64,000 nucleotides of DNA. Source: Gilvimarinus gilvus. Its GTDB lineage: Bacteria > Pseudomonadota > Gammaproteobacteria > Pseudomonadales > Cellvibrionaceae. The translations under genes and the position numbers were made by a program. Positions 28,511 to 38,514 of the stretch are shown here, piece by piece (the first letter of the stretch is position 1; each line of letters opens with the position of its first letter). Below the pieces are notes generated by a model. It searched no databases and was not told where the DNA came from. It saw nothing but the letters and a program-made list of their open reading frames with translations. The stretch lies in assembly GCF_030518155.1 (NCBI RefSeq), contig NZ_JAULRU010000617.1, positions 1-64,000 on the forward strand, given 5' to 3'.

Positions 28511-28517
28511 CTCGCTT
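28481..28517 (-). terminator. Leader terminator (attenuator) of carAB
   Basis: GCGAGATGAA (28487-28496) pairs with TTCATCTCGC (28506-28515) around a nine-base loop. On the minus strand the stem is followed by six Ts. Its place between the promoter at 28577-28605 and carA at 28367 means it must end transcription before carA unless bypassed. Pyrimidine control by attenuation is inferred. Confidence 0.7.
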
Positions 28518-28576
28518 ATTGTTCACTATTCTGTGGCGACCACTGGCGCGGCTTGGGTTAATGCAACTAACCGCGT

Positions 28577-28605
28577 ATTTTAGGCAACCGAGCTCCAATT
28601 GTCCA
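28577..28605 (-). promoter_or_regulatory. Sigma-70 promoter of carAB
   Basis: On the minus strand TGGACA (28605-28600) and TAAAAT (28582-28577) are separated by 17 bp. A start near 28570 would give a leader of about 200 nt that contains the terminator. No other hexamer pair in the 390-bp divergent region looks as good. Confidence 0.55.
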
Positions 28606-28758
28606 CCCAAAACCTCCCCCCTGAGAAATAATCGATCGATCGGCGCCTTCTGTAGCGCGGCACTTTGTTTCAGAATTGTGACCATTAGATTACAATGCTG
28701 GCCACATTGAGATCGGAAAACATTAACGTCTGGACTTTAATCACCTCAAGGAAGCTCT

Positions 28759-30441
28759 ATGCTGTCACGGCCAGTACTCATCATTACGTTCGCTTTAACG
28801 CTCTGCGCCGCCGCCCTGCTAGCTGACCCCAGCATTAACTTCTCCAGCTCCCCACTGAAGCTGGCCGCAAACTGTACTCCCGTCATTTTGGCCTACATAC
28901 TCGCTCTCGGGCTCACTCGCAGACCGCTAACCGCGGCTGTGGTGTGCACAGCGGTGCTCTTCCTAATTTTCTCGGCGCACCACCTCAAGCTAAGCCACCT
29001 AAGCCAGCCGCTGATATTCGCTGACGCTTTTCTGGCCCCACAGACAATTACCAACTGGGACTTACTGTCAGAATACGCCCCGATAGGTGCTTTAATCACT
29101 CTCGGGTTGGTGCTGCTGATCGCGGTGGCAATTTCCAGGTTTGAGCGACCCCAACCTTGGTGGCAGGGGGCACTATTAGTGCTCATAGGAGCGGTAGGGT
29201 TATTTACCATTAGCCACCCTCTGGATGCCACAAGCCCCCTTTATGGTGACCGCGCCCATGGCGCCAAACCGTGGGCGACTGAAGCCATTGCCCAAGATCA
29301 AGGACTCATGGCCTCTTTGGTGAGCGGCGCTCGCTCGACCAAATTTGACCTTCCCAGCGTCGATCATGCGTTAATTGACGACTTTGTCGCGAGCCTCCCC
29401 CCCCAGACGACAGCACTAGGGGCGCCTGCGATAAAACCCGATATTGTGTTGTGGCTAGGCGAGAGCTTTTTTGACCCCAGTATTATTGCGGGTGTGGATC
29501 GCTGTCACTATCTACCCGAGCTCTGTTATATGCTGCAAAGTACTGAAGAACAAAGTGTAATAGACGTACCCACCTTTGGCGGCAATACCACACGCACAGA
29601 ATTCGAGGTGCTGACGGCCATTCCCTACCACGATTTGGGCACCAAGGATTATCCCTACATGTCCATCGTCAGACAACAACACAGTTCGATTGCCTGGTCT
29701 TTAGCTCGCCTGGGTTACACGACAACCGCTATACACCCAAACAACGCGAGTATGTGGCAGCGCAACCGCGCCATGCCTTTATTAGGATTCGATCAATTCT
29801 TCAGTAAACAAGACTTCAAATCTCCCAAAAGAGAAGGAATATTTATTTCCGACTCGACACTGTTAAACCAGGTCACAAAAACACTTGAGCAAGACAACAG
29901 CCCGCAATTTATCATGGCTATTTCAATGGAGGGGCACGGCCCCTTTGTAAAGCGAGACGTTCTCGACACACAAAGACGCGATGGTATTGAGGCGCCCAGT
30001 GAGCTCGACGCAAAAGCTGCGGAAGAATGGCGCGAATATATCTATCACGCCCAAAATGCTATGACGCAAATGCAACGCTTACAGGAATACATAAAAAATC
30101 GTGAGCGGCCAACGTTGGTGGTGTTTTTTGGTGATCACCTGCCCAAATTGAAACACATTTACAAGCAGATCACTTTTGTCGATGGCAGAGCCGACTGGCA
30201 ACAAGACACCCCCGCTTTCGCATTTGCCAATTTCCCGATATCGAGCCGCTGGAAACCCACGGCGAGTCACCAGCTAGGCGTTTGGGCACTTGAGCTGACA
30301 GGGCTTTCTCCTTACACGCAATATGCGCTTCTGAATGAAGCATTGGCAAGCATTGCCAGCGACCCAACTAAGCAAGACGCAACCGTAAAAGCACTGCAAC
30401 TGCGTCAACTATACGCTAAAGCTGAACAGGCGATTAAGTAA
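28759..30441 (+). CDS. LTA-synthase-like phosphoglycerol transferase (sulfatase fold)
   Basis: 560 aa. Four or five membrane segments within residues 1-155, then a periplasmic alkaline-phosphatase/sulfatase-fold domain. Motifs: VLWLGESFFDP (metal site), FGGNTTRTEFE with the expected nucleophile Thr near 276-277, AIHPNNASMW, EGHGPF and VVFFGDHLP (metal-binding Asp-His). Family members transfer phosphoglycerol or phosphoethanolamine from lipids to glycans such as osmoregulated periplasmic glucans. The acceptor here is unknown. Together with the acyltransferase gene it forms a surface-modification pair inserted between carA and dapB. Confidence 0.85.
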   Translation: MLSRPVLIITFALTLCAAALLADPSINFSSSPLKLAANCTPVILAYILALGLTRRPLTAAVVCTAVLFLIFSAHHLKLSHLSQPLIFADAFLAPQTITNWDLLSEYAPIGALITLGLVLLIAVAISRFERPQPWWQGALLVLIGAVGLFTISHPLDATSPLYGDRAHGAKPWATEAIAQDQGLMASLVSGARSTKFDLPSVDHALIDDFVASLPPQTTALGAPAIKPDIVLWLGESFFDPSIIAGVDRCHYLPELCYMLQSTEEQSVIDVPTFGGNTTRTEFEVLTAIPYHDLGTKDYPYMSIVRQQHSSIAWSLARLGYTTTAIHPNNASMWQRNRAMPLLGFDQFFSKQDFKSPKREGIFISDSTLLNQVTKTLEQDNSPQFIMAISMEGHGPFVKRDVLDTQRRDGIEAPSELDAKAAEEWREYIYHAQNAMTQMQRLQEYIKNRERPTLVVFFGDHLPKLKHIYKQITFVDGRADWQQDTPAFAFANFPISSRWKPTASHQLGVWALELTGLSPYTQYALLNEALASIASDPTKQDATVKALQLRQLYAKAEQAIK

Positions 30442-30812
30442 TTGCCGATTTAGCAGATAAAGAGTCGCCACCTTATTTATCTGCAATACTTGGCCAATCG
30501 CTGGCTTCGGCATAGTATGTCATTTCAGTGAGCAGTTCAGGCTCACTGAGCTTTGCAAACGACAACAAGCAAGTACTACCACACTTCCTAAAAGTAGCGC
30601 TTCCACACCCCCGTCGATATAAGCCGCCCTGATAATCCGGCGACTTACATACAAGGGCTCGCACAAATTCTGACCGACCCACCTGATAGAGCCGAGTGCG
30701 CTACTATTAAAACAATCACGAATAGAGACAGCCGTGCAATAAAAGCCTGCCCCCTTCACTAATCACTCCTTAAATCCAATACACCAAGCCACGAAAACAG
30801 TAATATTTTGAC
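30442..30812. other. Intergenic region, no gene supported
   Basis: 370 bp between two convergent genes. Minus-strand frames of 69 and 79 codons overlap each other in different frames and have neither ribosome sites nor family-like composition. No clear terminator is seen. Confidence 0.5.
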
Positions 30813-32714
30813 TTATCGATTTATAAAATCTGCCCAGTTGGGATGCTCGTCATGCAATACCTTTGCAGCGTGGAAAGTAGCTTCGTAGCTCATATGGTGG
30901 TCATCGTAGCTGAATGGCGCCCCGGAAAATTCGAGCTGGCAGCTCACTATGCTTTCATCACCACACAATAGAGATTTCTTACTAACAAAGATGTAGCGAT
31001 TTTCGGCAAGTTTAGCCAGATCCTCCTCAAAGAGAGCGAAGCTCTTGACCACCTGAGGGGTTACGCGCGGGTCAATATTTTGATTGTATAAATCGGGCAT
31101 TGGCTTGCTCAGTGCAAAAAAGTTTCCGAAGACAACCACCTTTACATCAGCAACACGTTCAATGTACTCCAACGTCTCTTGTAAATGCTGGGGCTGATAT
31201 CGTCCCCAGTACAATGCAATCACCACTGTACTGAAATTCTTCAAGAAATCGGGATCCAGCCTTTCTTTGTTGAGCTGATCACACTCTTCAAGCTTTGACC
31301 AACCTTCCCATATTTTGCTCAACGTATCATTTACTGTAGGTGGACAGCCACCGAGTGAAATATTGATATAGTGCTGCTCTGGGTAAGCAATCCGCAATAT
31401 GTTGTACCCATCTACCGTATGGCTATCGCCAATAACAAGTACATTCCGCTCTACATTCTCTACCGGCTCATTGCAGGCACTCCAACCTCTTTCGCGACAG
31501 TCATCAGAAATCAGCTGGAACCGGTTTTTTTTACCGGCCTCAATATCACTTTCAAGCAGCTGCGGACGATCGAAACGCTCTGGCATACCATTGTTGACAA
31601 TGACGAATGCCGACGCGGTAACAACAAGAATTGCGGCAGTGCCGGCCAATGTCGCAAAGGATTTGCCCGATGCCCACTTAACTCGCTTTCGCCGAAATGG
31701 AGTTTCGACAAAGTGATACATCAACACCGCCAACACAATGGATACAACAAGCAACAGCAATTTGTCGACAACGGCAAAATGATTGGACAAATATTTATAT
31801 AAAACGATTAGAGGCCAATGATTTAAATACAGAGAATAGGAAATAAGGCCAACATACGCAACGGGGGCCCAACGCAACGGGGCAGCCAGTATCGACTTTG
31901 CACCAAACGCAATTACCAAGGCCGTACCTACACAAGGAATAACGGCCATCAAACCAGGAAATGTGGTTTTTTCATTGTATAAAAAAATAGGTGCGATAAT
32001 GGCAATCAAACCAACTGCCACCAGCCACTCACGCCAACGATATGACTTCTGATGTCGCTGTTCTAGCCATACCAACATTCCGCCTATTGAAAACTCAACA
32101 ATACGAAATGGCATCATGTAAAACACCAGCTCAGGCTGCTTTGCTACCAACCACTGGGCACCGATTAAACTAATGCAGCCTAACCCTAGCAAAGTTAGAA
32201 AAACCGCACTTTCTCGCCGAATAAAACACAGCAAAATTGGCCAAAATATATAAAACTGCTCCTCAACCGACAAACTCCATGTATGCAACAACGGTTTAAG
32301 AGTAGAGGCCGTATCAAAATAGCCAGATTCATTCCAGAACAAAAAATTCGACACTGAAAACAGCGCAAATAAAGCTTCCAGACCCAGCCTTTCAAAGTTG
32401 GGGGCGGGCAGAATAAACCACGCCACACCAATTGTGGCCAAAAACGTCACTAACATGGCTGGCAGCAAGCGCCTTGCTCGCTTGGCATAGAACCAACCGA
32501 AGCTGAAGTACCCTTGAGTTACCGCGGTACGAATGTGGGCTGTAATCAAATAGCCAGAGATAACAAAGAACACATCAACCCCGATAAAACCACCGGAGAA
32601 CAACGTAATCTCTAAATGGAAAAGTATAACGCTAAGCACTGCGATGGCCCGCAGACCATCGATGTGAGGAAAATAAGGCTGCTTGACAGAGGCTGCCATG
32701 GCTTGAATGCTCAT
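30813..32714 (-). CDS. Acyltransferase-3 protein with C-terminal SGNH domain
   Basis: 633 aa, OafA-like. The N-terminal half (about 10-360) has ten or so membrane segments and begins FPHIDGLRAIAVLSVILFH, with FSGGFIGVDVFFVISGYLI, the acyltransferase-3 signature. From about 400 an SGNH-hydrolase-like periplasmic domain follows, with NVLVIGDSHTVDGYN (block I Ser) and YDDHHMSYEA (Asp/His block). Such fusions O-acetylate LPS O-antigen or other surface glycans. The gene starts 38 bp after dapB on the same strand and is probably read from it. Confidence 0.92.
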   Translation of the reverse strand: MSIQAMAASVKQPYFPHIDGLRAIAVLSVILFHLEITLFSGGFIGVDVFFVISGYLITAHIRTAVTQGYFSFGWFYAKRARRLLPAMLVTFLATIGVAWFILPAPNFERLGLEALFALFSVSNFLFWNESGYFDTASTLKPLLHTWSLSVEEQFYIFWPILLCFIRRESAVFLTLLGLGCISLIGAQWLVAKQPELVFYMMPFRIVEFSIGGMLVWLEQRHQKSYRWREWLVAVGLIAIIAPIFLYNEKTTFPGLMAVIPCVGTALVIAFGAKSILAAPLRWAPVAYVGLISYSLYLNHWPLIVLYKYLSNHFAVVDKLLLLVVSIVLAVLMYHFVETPFRRKRVKWASGKSFATLAGTAAILVVTASAFVIVNNGMPERFDRPQLLESDIEAGKKNRFQLISDDCRERGWSACNEPVENVERNVLVIGDSHTVDGYNILRIAYPEQHYINISLGGCPPTVNDTLSKIWEGWSKLEECDQLNKERLDPDFLKNFSTVVIALYWGRYQPQHLQETLEYIERVADVKVVVFGNFFALSKPMPDLYNQNIDPRVTPQVVKSFALFEEDLAKLAENRYIFVSKKSLLCGDESIVSCQLEFSGAPFSYDDHHMSYEATFHAAKVLHDEHPNWADFINR

Positions 32715-32752
32715 AATATCCCTTGGTATTTTATCCTAAGGCGGATAGAGGC

Positions 32753-33577
<825 letters not shown>

Positions 33578-33586
33578 CTAATTGGT

Positions 33587-34195
33587 TTATGACTGTGCGT
33601 CGTTATCGTCTTCAAACAGGTGGCCAAGCTTACCTTTTTTGGTTTCCAGGTACTTGGCATTGTGCGGGTTCCGGCCCGTCTGATGCGGGATTCGCTCGAC
33701 AATCGCCACTCCCATATCCTCCAACGCCTTAACTTTGCGTGGGTTATTGGTCATTAATTTTAAGGATTCAATATTCAGGTGATCCATCATCGGCTTGAGA
33801 ATACTGTAATCGCGCATATCCGCGCCAAAACCCAGCTGCTCGTTCGCCTCTACAGTGTCGGCCCCGCAATCTTGCAAGTGGTAGGCTTTGATTTTATTCA
33901 ATAAGCCAATGCCCCTGCCTTCTTGACGCAGATAAAAAATAGCGCCGCGGCCAACAATTGAAATTTTGTGCATGGCCGCCTGTAACTGTGGTCCACAGTC
34001 ACAACGCATACTAAATAACGCATCACCGGTTAAACATTCCGAGTGCACGCGAGCCAACACTGGTTCGTCTGACGTGATTTCGCCCATGGTCAAGACCACA
34101 TGCTCTTTATCCAGGGAACTATCCGCAAAGCCATGCATCACAAACATTCCCCAAGGCGTGGGCAATTTGGAAGATTCAACAAAAGTTACTGTCAC
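33587..34195 (-). CDS. ribA: GTP cyclohydrolase II
   Basis: 202 aa, standard length. First committed step of riboflavin synthesis. The zinc ligands lie in [17 protein letters not shown], the GTP-binding/catalytic [16 protein letters not shown] and the VEANEQLGF segment follow. It stands apart from the main rib cluster and complements the RibBA-like protein, whose own C-terminal domain lacks these cysteines. Confidence 0.98.
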   Translation of the reverse strand: MTVTFVESSKLPTPWGMFVMHGFADSSLDKEHVVLTMGEITSDEPVLARVHSECLTGDALFSMRCDCGPQLQAAMHKISIVGRGAIFYLRQEGRGIGLLNKIKAYHLQDCGADTVEANEQLGFGADMRDYSILKPMMDHLNIESLKLMTNNPRKVKALEDMGVAIVERIPHQTGRNPHNAKYLETKKGKLGHLFEDDNDAQS

Positions 34196-34263
34196 CGATG
34201 ACTCTCTTTCTCGTTTTTTGAGGGGATGTTAGTGAAGCATTCACTTCACGACTTACCCAGCGT

Positions 34264-34929
34264 TCAGAGGCGCGATTTTAACACCAACACCCCATTTTCC
34301 GTGCTCATATCAACCAGCCCCAAATAACTGTTGCCGAGTAATATGGTACGTGGTGAATTGCCGGGTATCACCACGGCCTCCACATGCTTAATCTCAATCA
34401 AACCTACCGCCACACTGTCGAGCCAAATTCCGTAAGCGGTGGTGACACCGTTCGCCGTCGACACTTGCAGAGGATTTCCCGACAAGTAGTTAAGTCCAAG
34501 CTCTTCGGCATGTTGGCCACTCATTGACACGGAAGTCGCACCGGTGTCCACCAGAAAGTCCGCAGGCATACCGTTGATATACCCTTTGGTTTCATAGTGC
34601 CCACCCTGACCACTGCTGATGCGCACTTCGGCGCTGGCGGCCTCCTCGAAGCTGGTGGCGATACGACGCTCCAGAGTGAGATTGTAGGTTTGCCCTTGAA
34701 ACTCCACCTCTGCACCCGCACGCGAGGAGCTCACTAAGGTAACGCCCTCAGGGCTTGTTTGCCCGGCGCGCAGCATGCGCTGCTTGCCATTGATTTCAAT
34801 CAGTGCGGTGCCATTTGCCAACATTTTCGCCGACAGATCGGCCGCCACTACCTGGCTCGTTATGGCACATAACGCCAGTACGAGAGTTGACCGCCACAGA
34901 GCAATCAGTGTTTTATGTAAGTGGCACAT
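34264..34929 (-). CDS. Exported retropepsin-like aspartic protease
   Basis: 221 aa from the ATG at 34929, with AAGGAG about 9 bases upstream. The ATG at 34956 lies before that site and is rejected. A signal peptide ends near VVAADL. The C-terminal domain is a clan AA protease of the TIGR02281 type: FLVDTGATSVSMS carries the catalytic Asp, and the second flap region TILLGNSYLGLVD is typical. Works as a homodimer in the periplasm; substrates are unknown. It lies 33 bp after pgpA on the same strand. Confidence 0.88.
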   Translation of the reverse strand: MCHLHKTLIALWRSTLVLALCAITSQVVAADLSAKMLANGTALIEINGKQRMLRAGQTSPEGVTLVSSSRAGAEVEFQGQTYNLTLERRIATSFEEAASAEVRISSGQGGHYETKGYINGMPADFLVDTGATSVSMSGQHAEELGLNYLSGNPLQVSTANGVTTAYGIWLDSVAVGLIEIKHVEAVVIPGNSPRTILLGNSYLGLVDMSTENGVLVLKSRL

Positions 34930-34962
34930 GCCTATACTCTCCTTGAATTTTTGCATCCGTGT

Positions 34963-35463
34963 TTAAGCGAAGTATGTCCATCCCCAGACGCACGCCTGCA
35001 ACGCTAACCAAGCATAAACGCCAGCCAACACATCATCCACCATTATACCCAGACCGCCGTCGATCTTTTTATCGGCCAGCGACACGGGCCAAGGCTTGGC
35101 GATATCAAACAGCCGAAATAAAATAAACCCGACCAACATCCACTGCCAGCCACTGGGCGCCAAAAACATAGTTATCCAATAGCCGACAAACTCATCCCAA
35201 ACGATGCCTGGGTGATCGTGCACCCCCAGCGCGCGCGAGCTGCGCTCGCACCAATAAACACCGACAGCGAAACCGACGATCAACACTGTCAGGTAGGCCC
35301 ACACTGGGATATCACTGATCAACCAATAAATGGGCAGCGCGGCAATGGTGCCAAATGTGCCCGGAGCTTTCGGTGCCAGTCCGGAACCGAAACCAAAGGC
35401 AAAGAAGTGGTTGGGGTTGGTCAGCAGCTGACGCAAGCTGGGTTTAGGAAATGAGTTGGCCAT
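34963..35463 (-). CDS. pgpA: Phosphatidylglycerophosphatase A
   Basis: 166 aa. Dephosphorylates phosphatidylglycerol phosphate in the inner membrane. FGSGLAPKAPGTFGT near the N terminus and WDEFVGYWITM are the PgpA signatures; four membrane segments. It starts 3 bp after the thiL stop, the standard thiL-pgpA pair. Confidence 0.96.
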   Translation of the reverse strand: MANSFPKPSLRQLLTNPNHFFAFGFGSGLAPKAPGTFGTIAALPIYWLISDIPVWAYLTVLIVGFAVGVYWCERSSRALGVHDHPGIVWDEFVGYWITMFLAPSGWQWMLVGFILFRLFDIAKPWPVSLADKKIDGGLGIMVDDVLAGVYAWLALQACVWGWTYFA

Positions 35464-35465
35464 AA

Positions 35466-36437
35466 CTAAAAATGCTTGTATCCGGTTGCGTTGCTGTAAT
35501 AGGGCGCGCCATCGAGCTCACAGTGCACGCCGGCTCCGCTGACAATACGACCAATGACTGTGGCCTGCACCTTGCCCGCCGCCTGCAACATGGCAAGCTC
35601 AGGCATATTCTCAGGGGGCACAGTGAACACCAGCTCGTAGTCATCCCCGCCGGCGATGGCATGCTCGATAGCTTCTGCTTGCGGTTGCTCGGCGAGCACT
35701 TCACTGAACGGCAGTTGGGCCAAATCTAACTCGGCCGCGACATCGCTGGCAAAGCAAATATGACCTAGGTCGGCGAGTAATCCGTCGGAGATGTCCTGTG
35801 CACTGGAGGCAATACCGCGCAAGTATTTTCCCTCAGCGATACGCGGCGTAGGCTTATAATAGCGGCCACGCAAATAATCATTGCGGTCGCTGGCGGGTTC
35901 ATCTAGAACGGTCAATGCCGCTGCAGCATCCCCCAGAACTCCCGTCACTAAGACAAAGTCATCGAGCCCTGCGCCGTCGCGACGCAAAGCCTGAGACGCT
36001 GGAACACTGCCCAGCATTTGAATGCCAACACTGAGGGGCCCTCGGGTGGTATCACCGCCAATTAAGGTACAACCGAAAGTGTTCGCGCAGGATTTGAGGG
36101 CGCGGCTAAACCCGGCCACCCAGTGCTGACGCTTCTCGCCGTCCCAATCTCCGGGAAGGGTCAGAGCCAGGGTAAACCAGCGCGGCTCGGCCCCCATGGC
36201 GGCGAGGTCACTGAGATTTACCCGCATACTGCGCTCGGCGATCAACGCGGCATCGGCGTCGGCCGGGAAGTGAACATCGGCCACTAACGTATCGGTTGCC
36301 ACCGCCAGAAGCTCACCTGTAGGCGGCTGCACCAGCGCCGCGTCGTCGCCAATACCCAACACTACATCGTCTGCCACCAAGTCTTCCGGTGCCGGCTTAA
36401 AGTAGTGATTGATCAGCTCGAACTCGCCGCCGGCCAC
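35466..36437 (-). CDS. thiL: Thiamine-monophosphate kinase
   Basis: 323 aa. Last step of thiamine diphosphate synthesis. N-terminal GIGDDAAL and TDTLVADVHF, then GGDTTRGP and ISDGLLADLGH, all ATP/Mg-binding motifs of the PurM-like ThiL fold. It lies 3 bp after nusB and 2 bp before pgpA, so translation is coupled through the block. Confidence 0.97.
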   Translation of the reverse strand: MAGGEFELINHYFKPAPEDLVADDVVLGIGDDAALVQPPTGELLAVATDTLVADVHFPADADAALIAERSMRVNLSDLAAMGAEPRWFTLALTLPGDWDGEKRQHWVAGFSRALKSCANTFGCTLIGGDTTRGPLSVGIQMLGSVPASQALRRDGAGLDDFVLVTGVLGDAAAALTVLDEPASDRNDYLRGRYYKPTPRIAEGKYLRGIASSAQDISDGLLADLGHICFASDVAAELDLAQLPFSEVLAEQPQAEAIEHAIAGGDDYELVFTVPPENMPELAMLQAAGKVQATVIGRIVSGAGVHCELDGAPYYSNATGYKHF

Positions 36438-36440
36438 AGT

Positions 36441-36902
36441 CTATCTCTGGCCGCGATTGGCCGAAACTTCCAGAGACCGGGCTTGCGCGGCTGCACGATC
36501 CAGCACACCGTTTACGAACTTGTGGCTGTCAGTTGCACCGAATTTCTTCGCCAGCGCAACCGCTTCGTTGATGACGACTTTGTAAGGAACATCGATACGG
36601 TATTTGAGTTCGTAGCTCGCCAGACGCAACAGCGCCTCAGTGATTGGGTCCAGCTCTTCATCACTGCGATCTTGCAAGTGTGGCACGAAAACAGCCTGCA
36701 CTTCGTCCAGACGCGCTGGCACTTCGTGCAGCAACTCGTGAAAATAAGCCACATCGACATTTTTCATATCGTAATCGGCGCGAAAAGATGCCTCGATAAC
36801 ATTGACGCTATTACCGGACAGTTTCCACTGGTAGAGCCCTTGCATGGCATAGTGGCGCGCCTTGCGACGAGCCGAAGGCGAAAGGGTATTGCTGTCTGTC
36901 AT
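36441..36902 (-). CDS. nusB: Transcription antitermination factor NusB
   Basis: 153 aa. All-helical NusB fold: [16 protein letters not shown] near 15-30, [20 protein letters not shown] and [20 protein letters not shown] at the end. Binds BoxA RNA with NusE during rRNA transcription. Its start overlaps the ribH stop by one base. Confidence 0.97.
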   Translation of the reverse strand: MTDSNTLSPSARRKARHYAMQGLYQWKLSGNSVNVIEASFRADYDMKNVDVAYFHELLHEVPARLDEVQAVFVPHLQDRSDEELDPITEALLRLASYELKYRIDVPYKVVINEAVALAKKFGATDSHKFVNGVLDRAAAQARSLEVSANRGQR

Positions 36903-37369
36903 TATACTTTACCCAACAGAGAAACCATTTCGAGCGCGGTTGAGGCCGCCTCAACGCCTTTGTTGCCCGCTTTGGTACCCGAGCGCTCGATGGCCTGCTC
37001 GATGGTATCCACCGTCAGCACACCAAAAGTAATAGGCACACCCGCGTTAAGAGACACCTGGGCCAAGCCCTTGGTGCACTCGCCCGCCACATAATCGAAG
37101 TGTGGCGTACCACCGCGAATCACGGCGCCCAAGGCAATAATCGCATCGTACTCTCCCTTGGCGGCAATTTTTTGCGCTACCAACGGAAATTCAAAAGCGC
37201 CCGGCGCGTAGTAGATGGCAACCTGATCATCGCTGATGCCGTGACGGCGCAAAGTATCCAAGGCGCCGTCCTTCAGGCTTTCAACCACAAAGCTGTTCCA
37301 ACGGCTTACGATTAAAGCGTACTTACCACTAGAGGCAGAAAAATCCCCTTCAATGACATTAATGCTCAT
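36902..37369 (-). CDS. ribH: 6,7-dimethyl-8-ribityllumazine synthase
   Basis: 155 aa. Lumazine synthase, which forms the riboflavin precursor. [13 protein letters not shown] and [19 protein letters not shown] include the active-site residues, and [15 protein letters not shown] the conserved end. Between ribBA (23 bp) and nusB (1-base overlap). Confidence 0.98.
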   Translation of the reverse strand: MSINVIEGDFSASSGKYALIVSRWNSFVVESLKDGALDTLRRHGISDDQVAIYYAPGAFEFPLVAQKIAAKGEYDAIIALGAVIRGGTPHFDYVAGECTKGLAQVSLNAGVPITFGVLTVDTIEQAIERSGTKAGNKGVEAASTALEMVSLLGKV

Positions 37370-37392
37370 AAGATTCTCACTTGCTGTTCAAT

Positions 37393-38514
37393 TCAATTCG
37401 ATTCCGGGCTGACGTAGTCAACCACTTCCAGGTCAAACCCTGACAGCGCCGAAAAGCGCATAGGGGCCGACATAACCCGCATCTTGCCAACACCCAAATC
37501 GCGCAGTATTTGCGAGCCGGTGCCCACTTGCTTGTAAACCACATCCTGACTGCGACGCTGCTGGCGGCCGGACAATAACCAGTCAATGGACTCTTCGACA
37601 TCGGTGGTGCACTCGTCGTGGCAAATTAACACCAATACACCGTGCCCCTGCTCACTGATGTAGTCTAGCGCTGCGCCGTAGGCCCAGGAGCTCACGCCGT
37701 CAACCGCCGGGCGCTTTAGAGCCAATAAATCGCGCGCCGTATCCATAACATGCACGCGCACCAAGGTGGTATCACCCGGCTTAACTTCGCCTTTAACAAA
37801 AGCAAAGTGCAGGTCGCCCCGTGCGGTATCGCGGTAGGTATGCAAATCAAATTCGCCGTACTGGGTTTGCACCGTGCGCTGGTTGATACACTCCACCGTT
37901 TGCTCTTTGGTGGCCCGATAATGTATCAGCTCGGCAATAGTGCCAATTTTTAAGCCGTGGGTTTTGGCAAACTCTTCCAGCTCGGGGCGCCGGGCCATAG
38001 AGCCGTCCGGATTCATTACCTCAACAATGACCGCTGCCGCCTCGAAGCCCGCCATGCGGGCAAGGTCACAACCGGCCTCGGTGTGCCCGGCCCGGCTCAT
38101 AACGCCGCCCGGTTGCGACATAATCGGAAAAATATGACCCGGCTGCACGATGTCTGCGGGTTTGGCCTCTGCCGCGACCGCCACTCGCACAGTGCGCGCA
38201 CGATCGGCGGCAGAGATACCGGTGGTTACCCCTTCGGCCGCCTCAATGGAGGTGGTGAAGTTGGTGGAGTGTTTAGCCTTGTTGTCCTGCACCATTAATG
38301 GCAGGCCCAACTGCATGCAACGCTCGGGCGTGAGGGTCAAACAAATCAAACCGCGCGCATGGCTGGCCATAAAATTTATGTCTTCGGCCCGCACCTGTTC
38401 GGCCACCATAATCAGGTCGCCTTCATTTTCGCGATTTTCGTCGTCCATTAGGATGATCATCTTGCCGTGGCGCAAATCATCCAATAGCTCTTCTACAGTA
38501 TTCAATTCCATCAC
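37393..38514 (-). CDS. ribBA: DHBP synthase with degenerate GTP cyclohydrolase II domain
   Basis: 373 aa. The N-terminal 200 residues are 3,4-dihydroxy-2-butanone-4-phosphate synthase: ILMDDENRENEGDLIMVA, FMASHARGLICLTL, SRAGHTEAGCDLARMAG. The C-terminal 170 residues follow the RibA fold, but the zinc-binding Cys cluster (SxRCDCG) is missing and reads HDECTTDVEESIDWLL instead, so this half is probably inactive. Such RibB-X hybrids occur where a separate ribA exists, as here at 33587. Its start overlaps the ribE stop by four bases. Confidence 0.93.
   Translation of the reverse strand: MMELNTVEELLDDLRHGKMIILMDDENRENEGDLIMVAEQVRAEDINFMASHARGLICLTLTPERCMQLGLPLMVQDNKAKHSTNFTTSIEAAEGVTTGISAADRARTVRVAVAAEAKPADIVQPGHIFPIMSQPGGVMSRAGHTEAGCDLARMAGFEAAAVIVEVMNPDGSMARRPELEEFAKTHGLKIGTIAELIHYRATKEQTVECINQRTVQTQYGEFDLHTYRDTARGDLHFAFVKGEVKPGDTTLVRVHVMDTARDLLALKRPAVDGVSSWAYGAALDYISEQGHGVLVLICHDECTTDVEESIDWLLSGRQQRRSQDVVYKQVGTGSQILRDLGVGKMRVMSAPMRFSALSGFDLEVVDYVSPESN

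Noticed and set aside
28511-28685. 102-codon minus-strand ORF over the carAB leader
   Set aside because: It reads through promoter and terminator and would start upstream of the likely transcript start.
30473-30759. Two overlapping small minus-strand ORFs
   Set aside because: No ribosome site, family-like composition or conserved motif; frames conflict.
37370-37392. FMN riboswitch before ribH or ribBA
   Set aside because: Gaps in the rib cluster are at most 28 bp and hold no RFN element.
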